Below, one piece after another: positions 22,900 to 34,830 of a DNA stretch of 64,000 bases (position 1 is the stretch's first letter; each line of letters begins with the position of its first letter). Source of the DNA: Cyprinodon diabolis (lineage: Eukaryota; Chordata; Actinopteri; Cyprinodontiformes; Cyprinodontidae); the NCBI GenBank assembly GCA_030533445.1, contig CM060075.1, positions 39,951,219 through 40,015,218 on the forward strand. The letters are read 5' to 3'. Below the pieces are notes generated by a model. It was not told the origin of the DNA and made no database searches. It worked only from the letters and a program-made list of their open reading frames with translations. A program made the position numbers and the translations under genes.

Positions 22900-25495
22900 A
22901 CCTTCTCTGTTGTAGTCTTATTCTTTTTTACTCTTAGTGTATCTGTTTTCTTTTAATGTATATTGGACTTTGAGTCTGTAATAATAAAATCTAAACAAGA
23001 TAATAAGGCTGTTTCCAGCCAATGGATCAGGGATCATATTATCTCGACTAAAGGTTTTATAATTATACCCGTAGAGTGAGAAAAGGCTTTTTTCTTCCCT
23101 ACAGCAATACCCACTTCCTGATATTACCTGTAACTCATAAGTCATTCATTATTAACTCATTATTAATGTAACGGGGTAAATAGGAATCTCATTTTAGTTT
23201 GTATTTTTGTTTTCATTAAGTATAAAGATGTTTTTCCTTGATGCCAGCCCATAGGGACCAGGGGGAACTGTCCAGTCCTACTGGTGCTGAAACTGAAAAC
23301 CTATAATGGCCAAAAGAAACTTTGAAAAACAAAGTGTATAAAGTAGACAATTTGGGGTAAAGGATTCTGTTTATGGCTGAAAACCAACACTTAACACCCA
23401 AATTATACTTAGTTTGTAGAGCAAACGTGGCGGCAGAATCCTGTTTTCTTGAAGCAATAAAAAAAATTATTTCTCTCAATGGGATTTCTCATCCAAACTT
23501 CTTTCCATGTAGACAATATCTAATCTTGATTTATTAGATTTTATAGATCAAGAGAAGCAAAGTCTTCAGATCAACTGTGCTTTGAATCAGTATTGAACCC
23601 CTTAAAAACCAAGCTGTGTGACTATGACTCGTCAACTATGACTCGTCGACTATGACTCGTTTATGCTTGTTTAACAAAAACTTCCACATAACTCCTCAGA
23701 TTTGCTTTAGTTTCAGTCATTTCTGTACAATTTCCAAAAGTAAGAGAACATTGTGAGAACATTTTTAAACATTTAAACCAAAAAATGAATAAATGTCCAA
23801 AGTTAGAAATTATTTCAGATGTTTAATGGAACGGGTGATCATGATCGTCTCCTGGACTAGAAGAGCGACTGATTCACAGGGAGGAAAATAATAAAAATGA
23901 AGAATGGACTAAAAATATGTTTTCTTCCTAAAAGATAATTTCAACATAAAGAAAAAAATATTTGAAACATTAAAAATATTTTTTATTTCAAAATTCACTC
24001 TATTTTAATAAATATTCTCCATCATAAAACCAAAATATTAAAGCATATATTAAAGCAGCAAATGAAATTTTCATAGCATCAAACAAACTTCTGTCTAATA
24101 AAGACATTTTCTGTTTAACATTTCTTTAACAAATCATCTGCAGCTATCAGTCAGGTTCTGATCTTCTACTCCATCATTATTCTGTGTCATTAAAGTGCCT
24201 CATGTGGAGCAAAGTAAAAAAAAAAACATAACTACACCAATCAATTTAAATGTAATAAAATAAATAATATCTAAAAATATAAATGTCTGATCTAATAACT
24301 GTGCATCCTGTATAAAAAAACATCCAGAACAAACATGCAATATTTCCTAAAAAAAACAAAAACATCATAGCTTAGTCTGATCAACAGATCTGCTTCTAAT
24401 ATCATAATTAAACAGATGCAACATTCTGTAGATGGTTGAAACAACAACTGTATGAAATACATCCAAATACACATGGAGCCAGATTAGTTACATTAAAAGT
24501 TAGCAAAGAAAAAGCTAAATAATAGAAAAAAACTAAATTAACACTAAAAAACTTACAGCAGCACTGTATAACTTTTAGTCACTAGGGGCACTAATCTGTA
24601 TCTTCCAGGTTTTGTCCCCCTGAAAACTACAGCTTATAGTTTTTTTTTGCAATGATCAGACTTCAGACCGCAGCAACATGAACCTCCAACAACACGGCGG
24701 CTGCTATGCTACAAAATGGCTTCATCTACAACTGCATCACCTATTATTAAATAATGACAACATTTTTTATATAGATCATTTTATAAATAGTAGTTCATTG
24801 CTCTGTGTGAAATATAGATTTCATATAGGCCGAACTCGCTGCAGTCATTATAGTCATAGAGCCACTAGTTTGTCAGCTCTGAGTTGCTGTAGCACAAAGA
24901 TGTCTCCCACAATAAATTCGCCTCTCTGTATTGATAAATAACAATTTTGAAGACAACACAAACATAAAGATTAAGACGTTTAGTTTTTACAAGATAATAA
25001 ATAACATAATTATGTATAAGATATTACATTTCTGTCTGTAAATCCCTTTAATTACACAGTGCAGATTGAAGGCAAACTTAAACTGCCTTCCTCAGTTTTT
25101 TTTTGGAATCGGATTTCAGACCACTGTGGAGAAGTCATTTAGGCTTCTTGTAATTTCAAGTTTCGCCCTCTGCATTAAATCCTACATCAGAGAACAAAAA
25201 AATATGCTATTTTGTTGCCTAACACCATTTGTTTTTCTTAGTTAGCTCCTTGTTTAAGTGCATCCCAGACTCCTCTGGCTCACATTACTCATTCAGTGTC
25301 GGATTAAAACACCTCGATATTTTAGATTAACTGTGGCTACAGTGGCCAACATCAGCATGTAAATGTTTGGATGATTGACTCTAGTATGAAACACTTTGGA
25401 GTGTCCTGACTTTAGAAGGGATTATATAGGCCCAAGTCATTCACTAGAAAATATGAGTTTCTTTTCTGCTCTGAAATCTCAGAGTTTTCTTCTTC
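22900..25495. other. No gene supported; spacer with minor repeats
   Basis: It contains three near-copies of a 14-bp unit (ACTATGACTCGTC-like, 23621-23662). A sequence at about 24555-24640 (CACTGTATAACTTTTAGTCA) resembles the start of a fish DNA transposon, but I could not find its other end. No exon is supported. Confidence 0.35.
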
Positions 25496-25501
25496 TTGCA
25501 G

Positions 25502-25602
25502 ATAAATCCAGAACATCTGAAGGTTTGGAGGATTCCTGCAGTCTGACAGCAAACATGGATGAACCTTCAGCAGAAAATAAAAAGTCCAGAGTGAAACAAT
25601 GA
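25502..25602 (+). other. Possible orphan exon on the opposite strand
   Basis: A strong acceptor (TTTTCTTCTTCTTGCAG, ending 25501) is followed by 33 open codons in phase 1 (DKSRTSEGLEDSC...MDEPSAENKKSR) and TGA at 25600-25602. Its hydrophilic, serine-rich content reminds me of the short N-terminal segments of fish NLR genes, but I cannot show this. It is antisense to the 3' flank of gene B. Confidence 0.25.
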
Positions 25603-25708
25603 GCCATCTATAAGAGGTGAAACTCAGTAAATGACTAAACTTTCAACACTGCATTCTAATATCTAAAGCATCTCAACACTGCAGCTGCTGAGTCAGACTG
25701 ACCTGGTT

Positions 25709-28700
25709 TCATCGATACTGATGATGAAGACTATGTCCATCTCCAGGATCTTCAGGATGCTGCTGCTGTTGGATTGAATCTGAGCTCTTGAAAAGCTGCA
25801 GGCAGGAAGATTTGATGAGGTTTAAATCTACATCAATGCAGATCTGCCCTTGAGCAAGGCAGCCAGACTGCAAGGCTGAGACCTGATTTGGGGGGTTCTT
25901 TTGAAAACTGTGGAAGAAAAAAACAACGGGTTTATTATTTAGTTTTTCATGAGATGAAGAAACAAGAGATGATGTATCTTAATTGTTTCTGACATACTTG
26001 CTTGTCTTCAATCTATAGATGAGAAAACTGACAAAAATGATGAAGAAACTGAGTGGGAAAAAAAACGGCAACCTGGAGCGACCAGCTGAAATAATAATGA
26101 TTTAAAAAAAATTCAAAACACATGACTAATAAAATAAAGACATAACAGTAACATTTTAGTTATTATCAGCTATTTGGACCTGTGGACTCACCGGTTCTGA
26201 TGGTCTCTTCCTCTGGGGTTGGAGTGATGAGGGTTATGTGAGGAGCCGTTTCTGTTGTCGTCATTTTAACAAAGTTTGGGTCTGAAAAAGCAACAATAAA
26301 TTGGTTCATTAGACTCTCTGCAAACCAACCAGAACCTGCAGTTTGGACCAGTTCCCTCACCAACAACCAGCAGAACCTCTGCTTCTATGCTCAGGTTTGG
26401 GATGAAACATCGGAACCTCCCGCTATCCTCCAAGCTCACGTTGTGGATCCTCAGAGACACGTCTCCATGTCTCAGTCCTTCTGACAGAGACGTCCTCTGG
26501 ATGTATGTCTCCATCATCATGTCTCTGTCCATCCTCCTGAACCGGTGCACGTACACGTACTCCACACGCTTCTGTGGGCCTGAGGCCTTCAGGTCCGGTC
26601 TGGACCACTCCACCGTCTTCTCCATGGCGTTCCAGTCAGGATCCACCCGACATGGAAGGATGACATCATCTCCAGGAGCCACTAGGATTGGTTCAGGTGA
26701 ACCAATCAGCTGATAGTTACCTGGAAACAGGTGAGACTTAATTATTTGTGGCAAATAAAAACATAAAAAAACAAACAAAAACTGAAATTGTGTGACTTGA
26801 TGTTTTTTTTTCAGGGTGGAAGATTTCTGGTTAAACTGGGTTCTTTTCTGCCAAACTATTGTGACAAACAGAAAAAATCCCCACACTTCCTGTAAAGAGA
26901 CACCATTGGAATGGAAAAATGATAAAGATAACAGTTAAATGTGTTGAAAACCCCCCAGGAAGTTTCCAATGCTCCCAGCTGTTCTACACCAGTAAGCAGT
27001 TGTTTTGGAAACTCTCAGCAAGGTTGGCATTATAAAAACACCAAATGGCTTCCTTTGTCAAAAATAAAACACTTGTGTGTGCTTCCAGATCGCAGATAAG
27101 CTTCCATTTAAAACCCTTTGCTCAATAGAAAAACATGAAATCATTGAACAGCTGTTTCCACATAAACCTGCTCAGCTTGAATAGATGAGGATAGAATCAG
27201 TGTAAACAAAGCTCTGCCCGCTCAAACCTGTTTTAACAAACAGGTTAATTAAATCCTCTCTATATGTCTTTTTAATCATCAAACTCAGATAGATAATTAA
27301 ATAATAACAGACAGACAGACTTGTACAAACAAGTGTATACAAAAAGATATTTTCTTTAGTACAGCTCTATAGACTTTTTCATTTCTTAAAGTGCAGCCTT
27401 GACAAAGGTAAACAGCAGTGATAAAAAAACACTGTGATGAAAATAACACTGTGGTGAAAAAAAGTGATGTAAACATTTGACTGTATAGTTACACTTCCAA
27501 CATTCAGGGCTATTTTAATATATATTCTACATCTCCATCAGTCAAATTTTTTTCCAACTGCGGTTTTACTATTGATCATCCACTAGATTTATTCAAAATC
27601 CACTATTGCCTGGAAGACAGAAATAAACTAATAAATCAATGTTAGATACTGTACATCAGAAATGTTTATTTATGGGTAAGAAAAACAGACCGGGAAACTA
27701 TTGAACTGATGCTAATTATAATGATTTTTTGATTCGTGCTTTACACTATCATGATGTATCAAATAAATGGTGTGTTAAATTATCTAATGGTGGATTTACA
27801 TATAGTCATTTTATGATATATTTGTCATAGTCTTGGTTCTGTTATGTTTTCTTTTGTGTATTCTGTTTTACTTTGGTCAATGTTTTCTTGTTTTAGTGGT
27901 TTAATTCTTATTTTGTTGTGTTTTCTGGTTGTCTTAAGGTTTTTATTTGTTGCCCTCTGCTGCCCTCTTGTGTTCTCCTCTTTCTCTAGCTCTTTTCCTG
28001 TCTGCTCTGTTCACATCTGCTCCCAATCTGCTTGTTAGTCCCCTCTTTGTTTCAGTCTCCCATAAATACCCTCTCTGTTCAGTTCTTCAGTGCTGGTTCC
28101 TCGTCAAATTTCCTCCAACTCCGTCTCTCTGAGTCTTCCTCCTCATGATAGTCTTTCCCCTGATGTCTCCATGGTTTCTGGTTTGTTTCAGTTTTTATTT
28201 TCATGTTTTTCATTTTTTTGATTTTTGGATTCCTGCCTAGTTTCTGGTTTGTTTGGACTTTTTTCATGTTTGAGTTTTTGGATTCTTTGATTCCCGCCTC
28301 AGCTCTTTATCTGTTAACATTTCATTAAACCATCAAGAAACTCACCTCTGCCTCAAACCACATAGAAATGTATTTATTTTTGTCCCCTTTGGCCCTCCAT
28401 AACCATCACAAATCTTAGGTGAAAGGTTCATTTGAAAATATATAATTAAAAATATCAAAAGAAAGCTGATAATAAGGTCAAATAAAAATCATAATCTATT
28501 TAAAGATAAACAAACAAACTGAGCTCAGATGATGAAGCCTAATGAGGAAAGTGAAGAGAGGAAAGAAGACTGTAGCCATCCTGGGTTGATCATAGCAGAC
28601 ACTGTATCCACATCTCTTTACAGCAACATCACAACTGAATGATTTACTGAGATGATTAAAATCAATTACAATTTTTTAATTAAATGAACTGATGGAGTCT

Positions 28701-29118
28701 ATTCACCTGCTTGTTTTTAAAATTTAATTATTTTTAGTCTGCATTAATAATTTTAGCTTTGACTGTGATCTATTCTGGTGTCTGATGCTGCTTTATTGTG
28801 TTTCATTCATAATAAAAGTAGATTTAAGGTATAAACAATAGAACAAATTAGTGACAAAAAACACATAATCTAATAAGAAATACAACCAGTGGGTAAAACT
28901 GTTTATAAATTGTTCACACGAAGTAAAAGAAGACCTTTCAAAGTTCAAATTAAACTGTAATCCAGGTTGTTAATAAAAGTATAAAACAGCTAAAATTAAA
29001 TCCAGCAGTTTTTACCTTCAACAGGAATCCAGACCAAAAACCAGCAGATGATTAAAGTCAGACATGTTGAACGACTGAAGAGAAGCTGGTGGAGAAATGA
29101 TGCTGATGCTTTTACCAT
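25709..29118 (-). CDS. Butyrophilin/MOG-like V-set membrane protein (gene B)
   Basis: Five minus-strand exons join in phase: leader 29016-29118 (MVKASASF..., hydrophobic core LTLIICWFLVWI), V-set 26361-26720, stalk 26192-26281, transmembrane 25998-26085 (FFFPLSFFIIFVSFLIY) and tail 25709-25907 with TGA at 25711-25709. Junction phases are 1, 1, 1 and 2, as in gene A. The V domain differs from gene A at only 5 of 120 residues by my count and keeps both disulfide cysteines, the WSRPDL core and CFIP. The product should be a type I surface protein of about 278 residues with one V domain and no B30.2. The first intron is about 2.3 kb and holds an LTR-like insertion (27823-28409). The tail is open but could be mis-framed: a donor homologous to one in gene A (GTCAGTCTG) lies just beyond the stop. 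Confidence 0.7.
27823..28409 (+). mobile_element. Solo-LTR-like repeat in first intron of gene B
   Basis: It starts TGTCATAGTCTTGG and shares the order of words in the solo LTR at 60492-60971: TTTAGTGGTTTAATTC..TTTTGTTGT, GCCCTCTTGTGT, CCTGATGTCTCCATGGTT, CATTAAAC and CACCTCTGCCTC. It ends near ATCACA at 28409. I could not find a clean target duplication, so the exact ends are approximate. Confidence 0.6.
28410..29015. other. Intron of gene B
   Basis: AT-rich intronic sequence lies between the LTR-like insertion and the leader exon. No further exon was seen. Confidence 0.5.
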
Positions 29119-30094
29119 CACAGTCCGCACACGCTGACACAACCTTTCTACGTAGAGAGAGAGGAGCGACTGAGGCTTAAGTATTTACAACATGACACGC
29201 CCCCACTGTAACTACCCAGTCATTCAGTCACCTGTGACCTAGTTTAGTTTTGCTTTGCAATCCTTTCTCATGGATTCCATGGTTTGTGTTAAATATAACC
29301 TAACCCTGACGTCAAAACAGCAATAAAAATAGTTTGGGATAATAAAGAACAATTTAGTCAATAATTCAATTCAATTTTCAATTCAGTTTATTTATATAGC
29401 GCCAAATTCACAACACATGTCATCTCAAGGCACTTTACAGTTCAACCAGATCATACAGTCAAATTGATACAAAGTTTTCTATCTAAGGAAAACCAGTTGA
29501 TTGCATTGACTCATTGACTCAAATACAATCCCTCACACTAAGCATGCTTGCAGCGACAGTGGAGAGGAAAAACTCCCTTTTAACAGGAAGAAACCTCCAG
29601 CAGAACCAGGCTCAGTGTGAGCGGCCATCTGCCGAGGCCGACTGGGGTTCAAGGAGACAGAAGCAGAGATACAAAAAGCAGCTGTAAAAGGCAGCCCCGT
29701 CCAGGAAACACACAGCCAGGCAGACGAGATCCAAGGCAGCTCCCATGCCAGAGGATGAAGAGAGCACATCCACCCAGCCACGGCCAGAGAAACAGGACCA
29801 CACTGGAAAACAGGCCAATCTCCAACATCTACAAACAAGGGTGTTGATGGAAGCAGCACAGCTGATGTTTCTTTCCTGGATGACGTCACAGCCAAACAGG
29901 AACAGACGAGGCAAAGCTACTCTGAGGAAAAGCAGAGAGAGCAGAACGTTAGAGATTGAACTAACAGATTCTGCAGAATAGGAGAACAGAGAGAGAATGA
30001 AGCAGAAAGATGAAATGGGGGTCCCTATGTCCTCCAAAAGTCTAAGCCTATAGCAGCATAACTTTAAAGACAGCTCAGTATAACCTGAGCCACC

Positions 30095-33059
30095 CTAACT
30101 ATAAGCTTTATCAAAAAGGAAGGTTTTAAGCCTAGTCTTAAAAGTAGACAGAGTGTCTGCCTCACGGACTAAAACTGGTAGTTGGTTCCACAGGAGAGGA
30201 GCCTGATAACTAAAAGATCTGCCTCCCATTCTACTTTTAGAAATTCTAGGAACCACTAGTAAACCTGCAGATTGAGAGCGAAGTGCTCTGTTAGGAACAT
30301 AAGGAACAATCAGATCTCTGATATAAGATGGAGCTTGGCCATTTAAGGCTTTATATGTGAGAAGGAGGATTTTAAATTCAATTGTTGATTTAACAGGAAG
30401 CCAATGAAGAGAAGCCAGGATAGGAGAGATATGATCTCTCTTTTTAATTTTCATCAGAACTCTGGCTGCAGCATTTTGGATCAGCTGAAGGCTTTTAACT
30501 ACAGTTTGTGGACTTCCTGATAGTAAAGAATTACAATAGTCCAGCCTTGAAGTAACAAATGCATGGACTAGTTTCTCAGCATCACCCCTGGACAGGAGAT
30601 TTCTAATTTTTGCAATGTTCCTCAGATGAAAGAAGGAAATTCTAGAAACCTCTTTGATCTGGGATTTAAATGACAGGTCCTGATCAAAAATAACACCAAG
30701 ATTTTTTACTTTATTATCTGAAATCAGTTTAATCCCATCCAAATGAAGTGACTGGCTAATCAGCTTCTTTTTCAGAGACTCTGGTCCAAAGACTATAACT
30801 TCTGTTTTGTCTGCATTCAGAAGCAGAAAGTTAAGAGTCATCCAGGTTTTTATGTCTTCAAGACATGCCTGTAATCTATGTAATGGGTTAGCTTCATCTG
30901 GATTTATAGACAGATATAGCTGGGTATCATCAGCACAACAGTGGAAATTAATCCCATGCTGTCTAATAACTCTACCAATTGGGAGCATGTATAAAGTAAA
31001 GAGAATTGGTCCTAGCACTGATCCCTGTGGTACTCCACAGGTAACCTTTGAGCGTGTTGAAGATCTATCATTAACATAAACAAACTGAATTCGATCAGAT
31101 AGATAAGATTTAAACCAGTCTAGTGCTGTTCCTTTAATTCCAACAAAAATATTCAAGTCTTTCTAAAAGAATATTATGGTCAACTGTATCAAATGCAGCA
31201 CTAAGATCCAACAGGACGAGCGCAGATACGAGTCCATTATCTGAGGCCATGAGAATATCATTATTGACTTTCACCAGAGCTGTTTCAGTGCTATGATGAG
31301 CTCTAAAGCCAGACTGAAACTCTTCAAAAAGTTCATTATGGTGTAAGTGGTCGCAAACTTGTTTGGCAACTACTTTCTCAAGAATTTTGGATAAGAAAGG
31401 AAGATTGGATATAGGTCTATAATTAACCAAGTCATCTGGGTCAAGAGACGGTTTCTTAAGCAGAGGTTTAATTACAGCAACCTTAAAAGCTTTAGGTACA
31501 TATCCCTGTAACAGAGATAGATTAATCACATCTAAAATGGAGGAGGAGATCAAAGGGAATACCTCCTTAAATAACCTGGTTGGAACTGGATCTAACATAC
31601 AAGTTGAAGGCTTAGATGAAGACAATAATTTTGCTAATTCAGAAAGTTCAACTGGATCAAAGCAGTCTAAACCCGGTTCAGATTCCATGACTACCTCAGG
31701 TACAATCGCGGATAGAGGAGTGCTTATGATCTTATTTTTAATAAGATCAATCTTATTTATAAAGAATCCCATAAAATCATTACTGCTAAGAGCAGGTGGA
31801 ATGGACGGTTCAACAGAGCTATTGCTCTGGGTGAGTTTGGCAACTGTATTAAAAAGAAATCTAGGATTATTCTTATTCTCCTCTATTAATGAGGAGAAGT
31901 ATGCTGCTCTTGCTTTACAAAGGGTCCTCTTATACAGCAGTAAACCATTTTTCCAGACTAGGAAGGACTCCCGCAGGCCTGTGGAGCGATATTTTCTCTC
32001 CAGTTTCCTAGCATTTTGCTTCAAAGTACGCAGCTCTGCATTAAACCAAGGAGCAAGCTTTCTATTTTCAACGGTTTTCATTTTCAAGGGAGCTGCGTTG
32101 TCTAAGGCAGTACGCAGAGAACTAGCAACCCCATCAACAAAATCATCAACCTGTGAAGGGGAATAAGCTATGCTTTTGCACTCTGCAGCACTGCTCAGCG
32201 ACACAGAGGAGAGAGAAAGTGAAGCAGATTCTTTAAAATTTATAACTGCACCATCTGATAAAGATCTACTAAAATGTAACCTTCTTTTGGGGGAGGAGAA
32301 CTCTGTTAAAGTAATCCTGAAGGTTATTAGAAAGTGGTCAGAGAGGACAGGGTTGTGAGGAAATACTGTTATTTCTTCACATTCTATGCCGTATGTCAGC
32401 ACAAGATCCAAAGTATGAAGATGAGAATGTGTGGGACTATTCACATTTTGAACAAAGCCAATAGTGTCTAAGATAGCATTAAAGGCTGCTCTTAAGCTAT
32501 CGCCTTCAATGTCAGCATGGATGTTAAAATCTCCCACTATGATGACCCTGTCAGTATTTAATACCAAATCAGAAAGGAACTCTGAAAACTCATCTAAAAA
32601 TTCAGAGTAAGGACCTGGCGGACGATACAAAGTTACAAAAAGAAGAGGTTTTCTTGCCTTGAAATTTGGATGAGGGAAATTAAGGGTTAAATGTTCAAAA
32701 GAGTTGTAGGTATTAACTGTTTTGGGAGTAATCAGTAAGTCAGACTGGAAGATTGTTGCTACTCCTCCTCCTCGCCCAGAACTTCTGGGTATGTGAAAAT
32801 TTAAATAGCTTGAAGGAGTTGCCTCGTTTATGCTCACATAATCCTCTTGCTGCAGCCAGGTTTCTGTAAGGCAAAACAAGTCAATGTGATTATCACAAAT
32901 CAAGTCATTAACTAGCAGACTTTTAGAGGAAAGAGATCTTATGTTAAACAGACCGCATTTAATTGTTTTAACTTTTTCCCCAATTGGAGTTATTTTGATT
33001 TTAATTAGATTATCATGATTTACTCCTTTGGGAATCTTTGCTAATTTATTAGATTTTGG
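30095..33059 (-). pseudogene. L2 ORF2: endonuclease-reverse transcriptase, one frameshift
   Basis: From 33059 the frame is open to TAA near 31134; then 31156-30095 continues in the next frame. The N-terminus is an apurinic-type endonuclease ([32 protein letters not shown]). The RT follows: [55 protein letters not shown] and CADDTQLY. The family usually has F before ADD; here it is C. The protein nicks target DNA and copies its own RNA. The break falls inside the RT at a run of five T (complement of about 31149-31153). No convincing ATG was found near the upstream end, so the true start is uncertain. Confidence 0.88.
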
Positions 33060-33167
33060 TCATGGGCAAGACACTGTCTGGATGGAGTAAAGAGTGGGTA
33101 ACAGTAGAGAAGCTGCAGAGATGTGTGTTAAACTACAACTCTGCTTCCTGGTCTGCACCCTGGGTGG

Positions 33168-34031
33168 TCAGGGTTTTGGAGGACTAATAAATGTGGCCAG
33201 ATTCCTAGAAAGAAGAGCTGCACCATCCAAAGTGGGATGGATGCCGTCTCTCCGAATCAGACCAGGCTGTCCCCAAAAGGATTGCCAATTATTAATGTAG
33301 CCCACGTTGTTTTCAGGACACCACCTAGACAACCAGCGGTTGAATGACGACATGCGGCTAAACATGTCATCACTGGTCAGATCAGGGAGGGGACCAGAGA
33401 AAATTACGGAGTCCGACATTTTTTTGGCAAACTTACACACCGAAGCAACACTAATTTTAGTGACCTCCGATCGGCGTAACCGGGTGTCATTACCACCAGC
33501 GTGAATAACAATCTTACTGTATTTAACCTTATCCTTAGCCAGCAGTTTCAGGTAGGATTTGATGTCGCCCTTTCTGGCCCCCGGCAAACATTTGACTATG
33601 GTCCCTGGTGTCTCTAATGCCACGTTTCTGACTATGGAGCTGCCAATCACCAGAGTGGGCTTCTCAGTGGGTGTGTCACTGAGTGGGGAAAACCGGTTAG
33701 AAACGTGAACGGGTTGGTGGTGACCAGTGGGCAGAGATCCACGACTACGCTTTCTGCGTACAGTTACCCAATCGCCTGGCTGCTCAGGCACTTTTGGAGG
33801 ACAGCTACTTGGGGGGCCTACTTTAACTCCTGGATGTTCAACAGCCTGAAGCCTGGATTCTAACTCTGACACCCTCGCCTCCAAAGCTACAAAAATACTA
33901 CACTTATTACACATCCCATTATCACTAAAGGAGGCAGAGGAATAACTGAACATCTGACACAGAGAGCAGGAGAGAGGAGAGGAAGAAGGAAGAGTTGGAA
34001 AAGAGTCAAGGGAGGGAGAGAGAGAAGCCAT
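33168..34031 (-). CDS. L2 ORF1 protein with SGNH-esterase-like domain
   Basis: An intact frame of 287 codons starts at the ATG at 34031. The N-terminus has paired cysteines (CSLCQM, CNKC), then a short coiled coil ([16 protein letters not shown]), a basic linker and an esterase-like domain with [18 protein letters not shown] and DGIHPT, which match the Ser, Asn and Asp-His blocks of SGNH hydrolases. CR1/L2 elements of vertebrates often carry such an ORF1; it is thought to bind RNA or lipid and to assist mobility. It shows no break, unlike ORF2. Confidence 0.85.
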   Translation of the reverse strand: MASLSPSLDSFPTLPSSSPLSCSLCQMFSYSSASFSDNGMCNKCSIFVALEARVSELESRLQAVEHPGVKVGPPSSCPPKVPEQPGDWVTVRRKRSRGSLPTGHHQPVHVSNRFSPLSDTPTEKPTLVIGSSIVRNVALETPGTIVKCLPGARKGDIKSYLKLLAKDKVKYSKIVIHAGGNDTRLRRSEVTKISVASVCKFAKKMSDSVIFSGPLPDLTSDDMFSRMSSFNRWLSRWCPENNVGYINNWQSFWGQPGLIRRDGIHPTLDGAALLSRNLATFISPPKP

Positions 34032-34300
34032 AGCAATGCTAAGCTAGCGCTAGCCTAGGCTAGCTACTCCTTGCTATCAGAAATAAAACCGTGTGAAACT
34101 GACAAGTGCTCAGTAGAAAAGTGCAGCAGAAGGTGCTATGTTTTAAACTAGTCAGTTAGAGTTACTTAGATACAGAGATATCACAGAGAAAATAACTTAA
34201 CTTCAGATGGAGTTCCTCTGGAAAGCTGCAGCAGCTGCACACTCAGTTAATCCAAACAGGAAGTGAACAGGTCCAAACAGGAAGCAGGTCCAAACAGGAA

Positions 34301-34548
34301 TGTACATGGTAGAAAAGGGTAAAGTACTACCATTGTTAACAAGTATCTACTGGTTACTGGAAAATTACCTGACTTAATGAAAAAGATGGGAAATAACATT
34401 AAACAATGAAACCAATTCAAAAATAATGCAGAGACAAACTCAGACTAAATTATGATAAATGTTTTCAGCAGAGCTTTTGAAACAAAATACAGAAATTCAA
34501 AATAAATCCCCTAACATTCTTTTTTTTTCAGATAAACAGTCACTTATC
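34301..34548. other. No gene seen
   Basis: Short AT-rich spacer between the L2 5' end and a SINE-like repeat. Confidence 0.4.
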
Positions 34549-34830
34549 CTGGGTTTGAATATTGGTTGGGGGTCTTTCTGCATGGAGTTTGCCTGTTCTC
34601 TCTTTAGGTGTGGGTTCTCTCTGGGTACTCCAGGTTCCTCATAGCCTTTAAACACAGTTAGGTTATTGGTATCTATATTGACCTTTGGTGTGTGGGTGTG
34701 TGTGCATGGTTTTATCTCTGTGTTGTCACGAACTGGCAGCCTGTCCAGCATGTTTACCAACTTATGCCAATACACTGCTGGAGATATGGAACAGCCCCAT
34801 GTGATAGCAGCAAAATATGGATGGATAGAC
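34549..34830 (+). repeat. Fish SINE-like repeat, 5'-truncated
   Basis: It holds GGGGGTCTTTCTGCATGGAG, GTGGGTTCTCTCTGGGTACTCC, a GTGTGTGGGTGTGTGTGCATGG stretch, a CTGGCAGCCTGTCCAGC word and a final ATGGATGGATAG. This is the body and tail of a common teleost repeat. The minus-strand copy at 48641-48922 retains the tRNA-like head missing here. Confidence 0.7.

Larger units (their letters stand above)
29366..34300 (-). mobile_element. L2-clade LINE, near full length
   Basis: The element reads on the minus strand: a 5' UTR (about 34300-34032) with three AACAGGAAG-type repeats at 34254-34299, ORF1 (34031-33168), ORF2 with endonuclease and RT (about 33059-30095), and a 3' UTR of about 0.7 kb ending in an ATTCA-type microsatellite near 29366. 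The only defect I can see in ORF2 is a one-base indel at a T-run near 31150. Fragments of the same family lie at 20610-20985 and 38455-38905. This copy looks recent. Confidence 0.9.

Noticed and set aside
24555..25190. Possible DNA transposon starting CACTGTATAAC
   Set aside because: The opposite end and a target duplication could not be found.
26960..27010. YWCRTAG-like Ig cysteine motif on the minus strand
   Set aside because: No D-x-G-x-YxC context, no second cysteine and no flanking splice sites.
29533..30037. Minus- and plus-strand open frames in the L2 3' region
   Set aside because: They lie in the 3' UTR of the L2 element, and no protein pattern matches.
31537..32166. 209-codon plus-strand open frame
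   Set aside because: It is antisense to the L2 ORF2, which has clear endonuclease and RT motifs on the minus strand.
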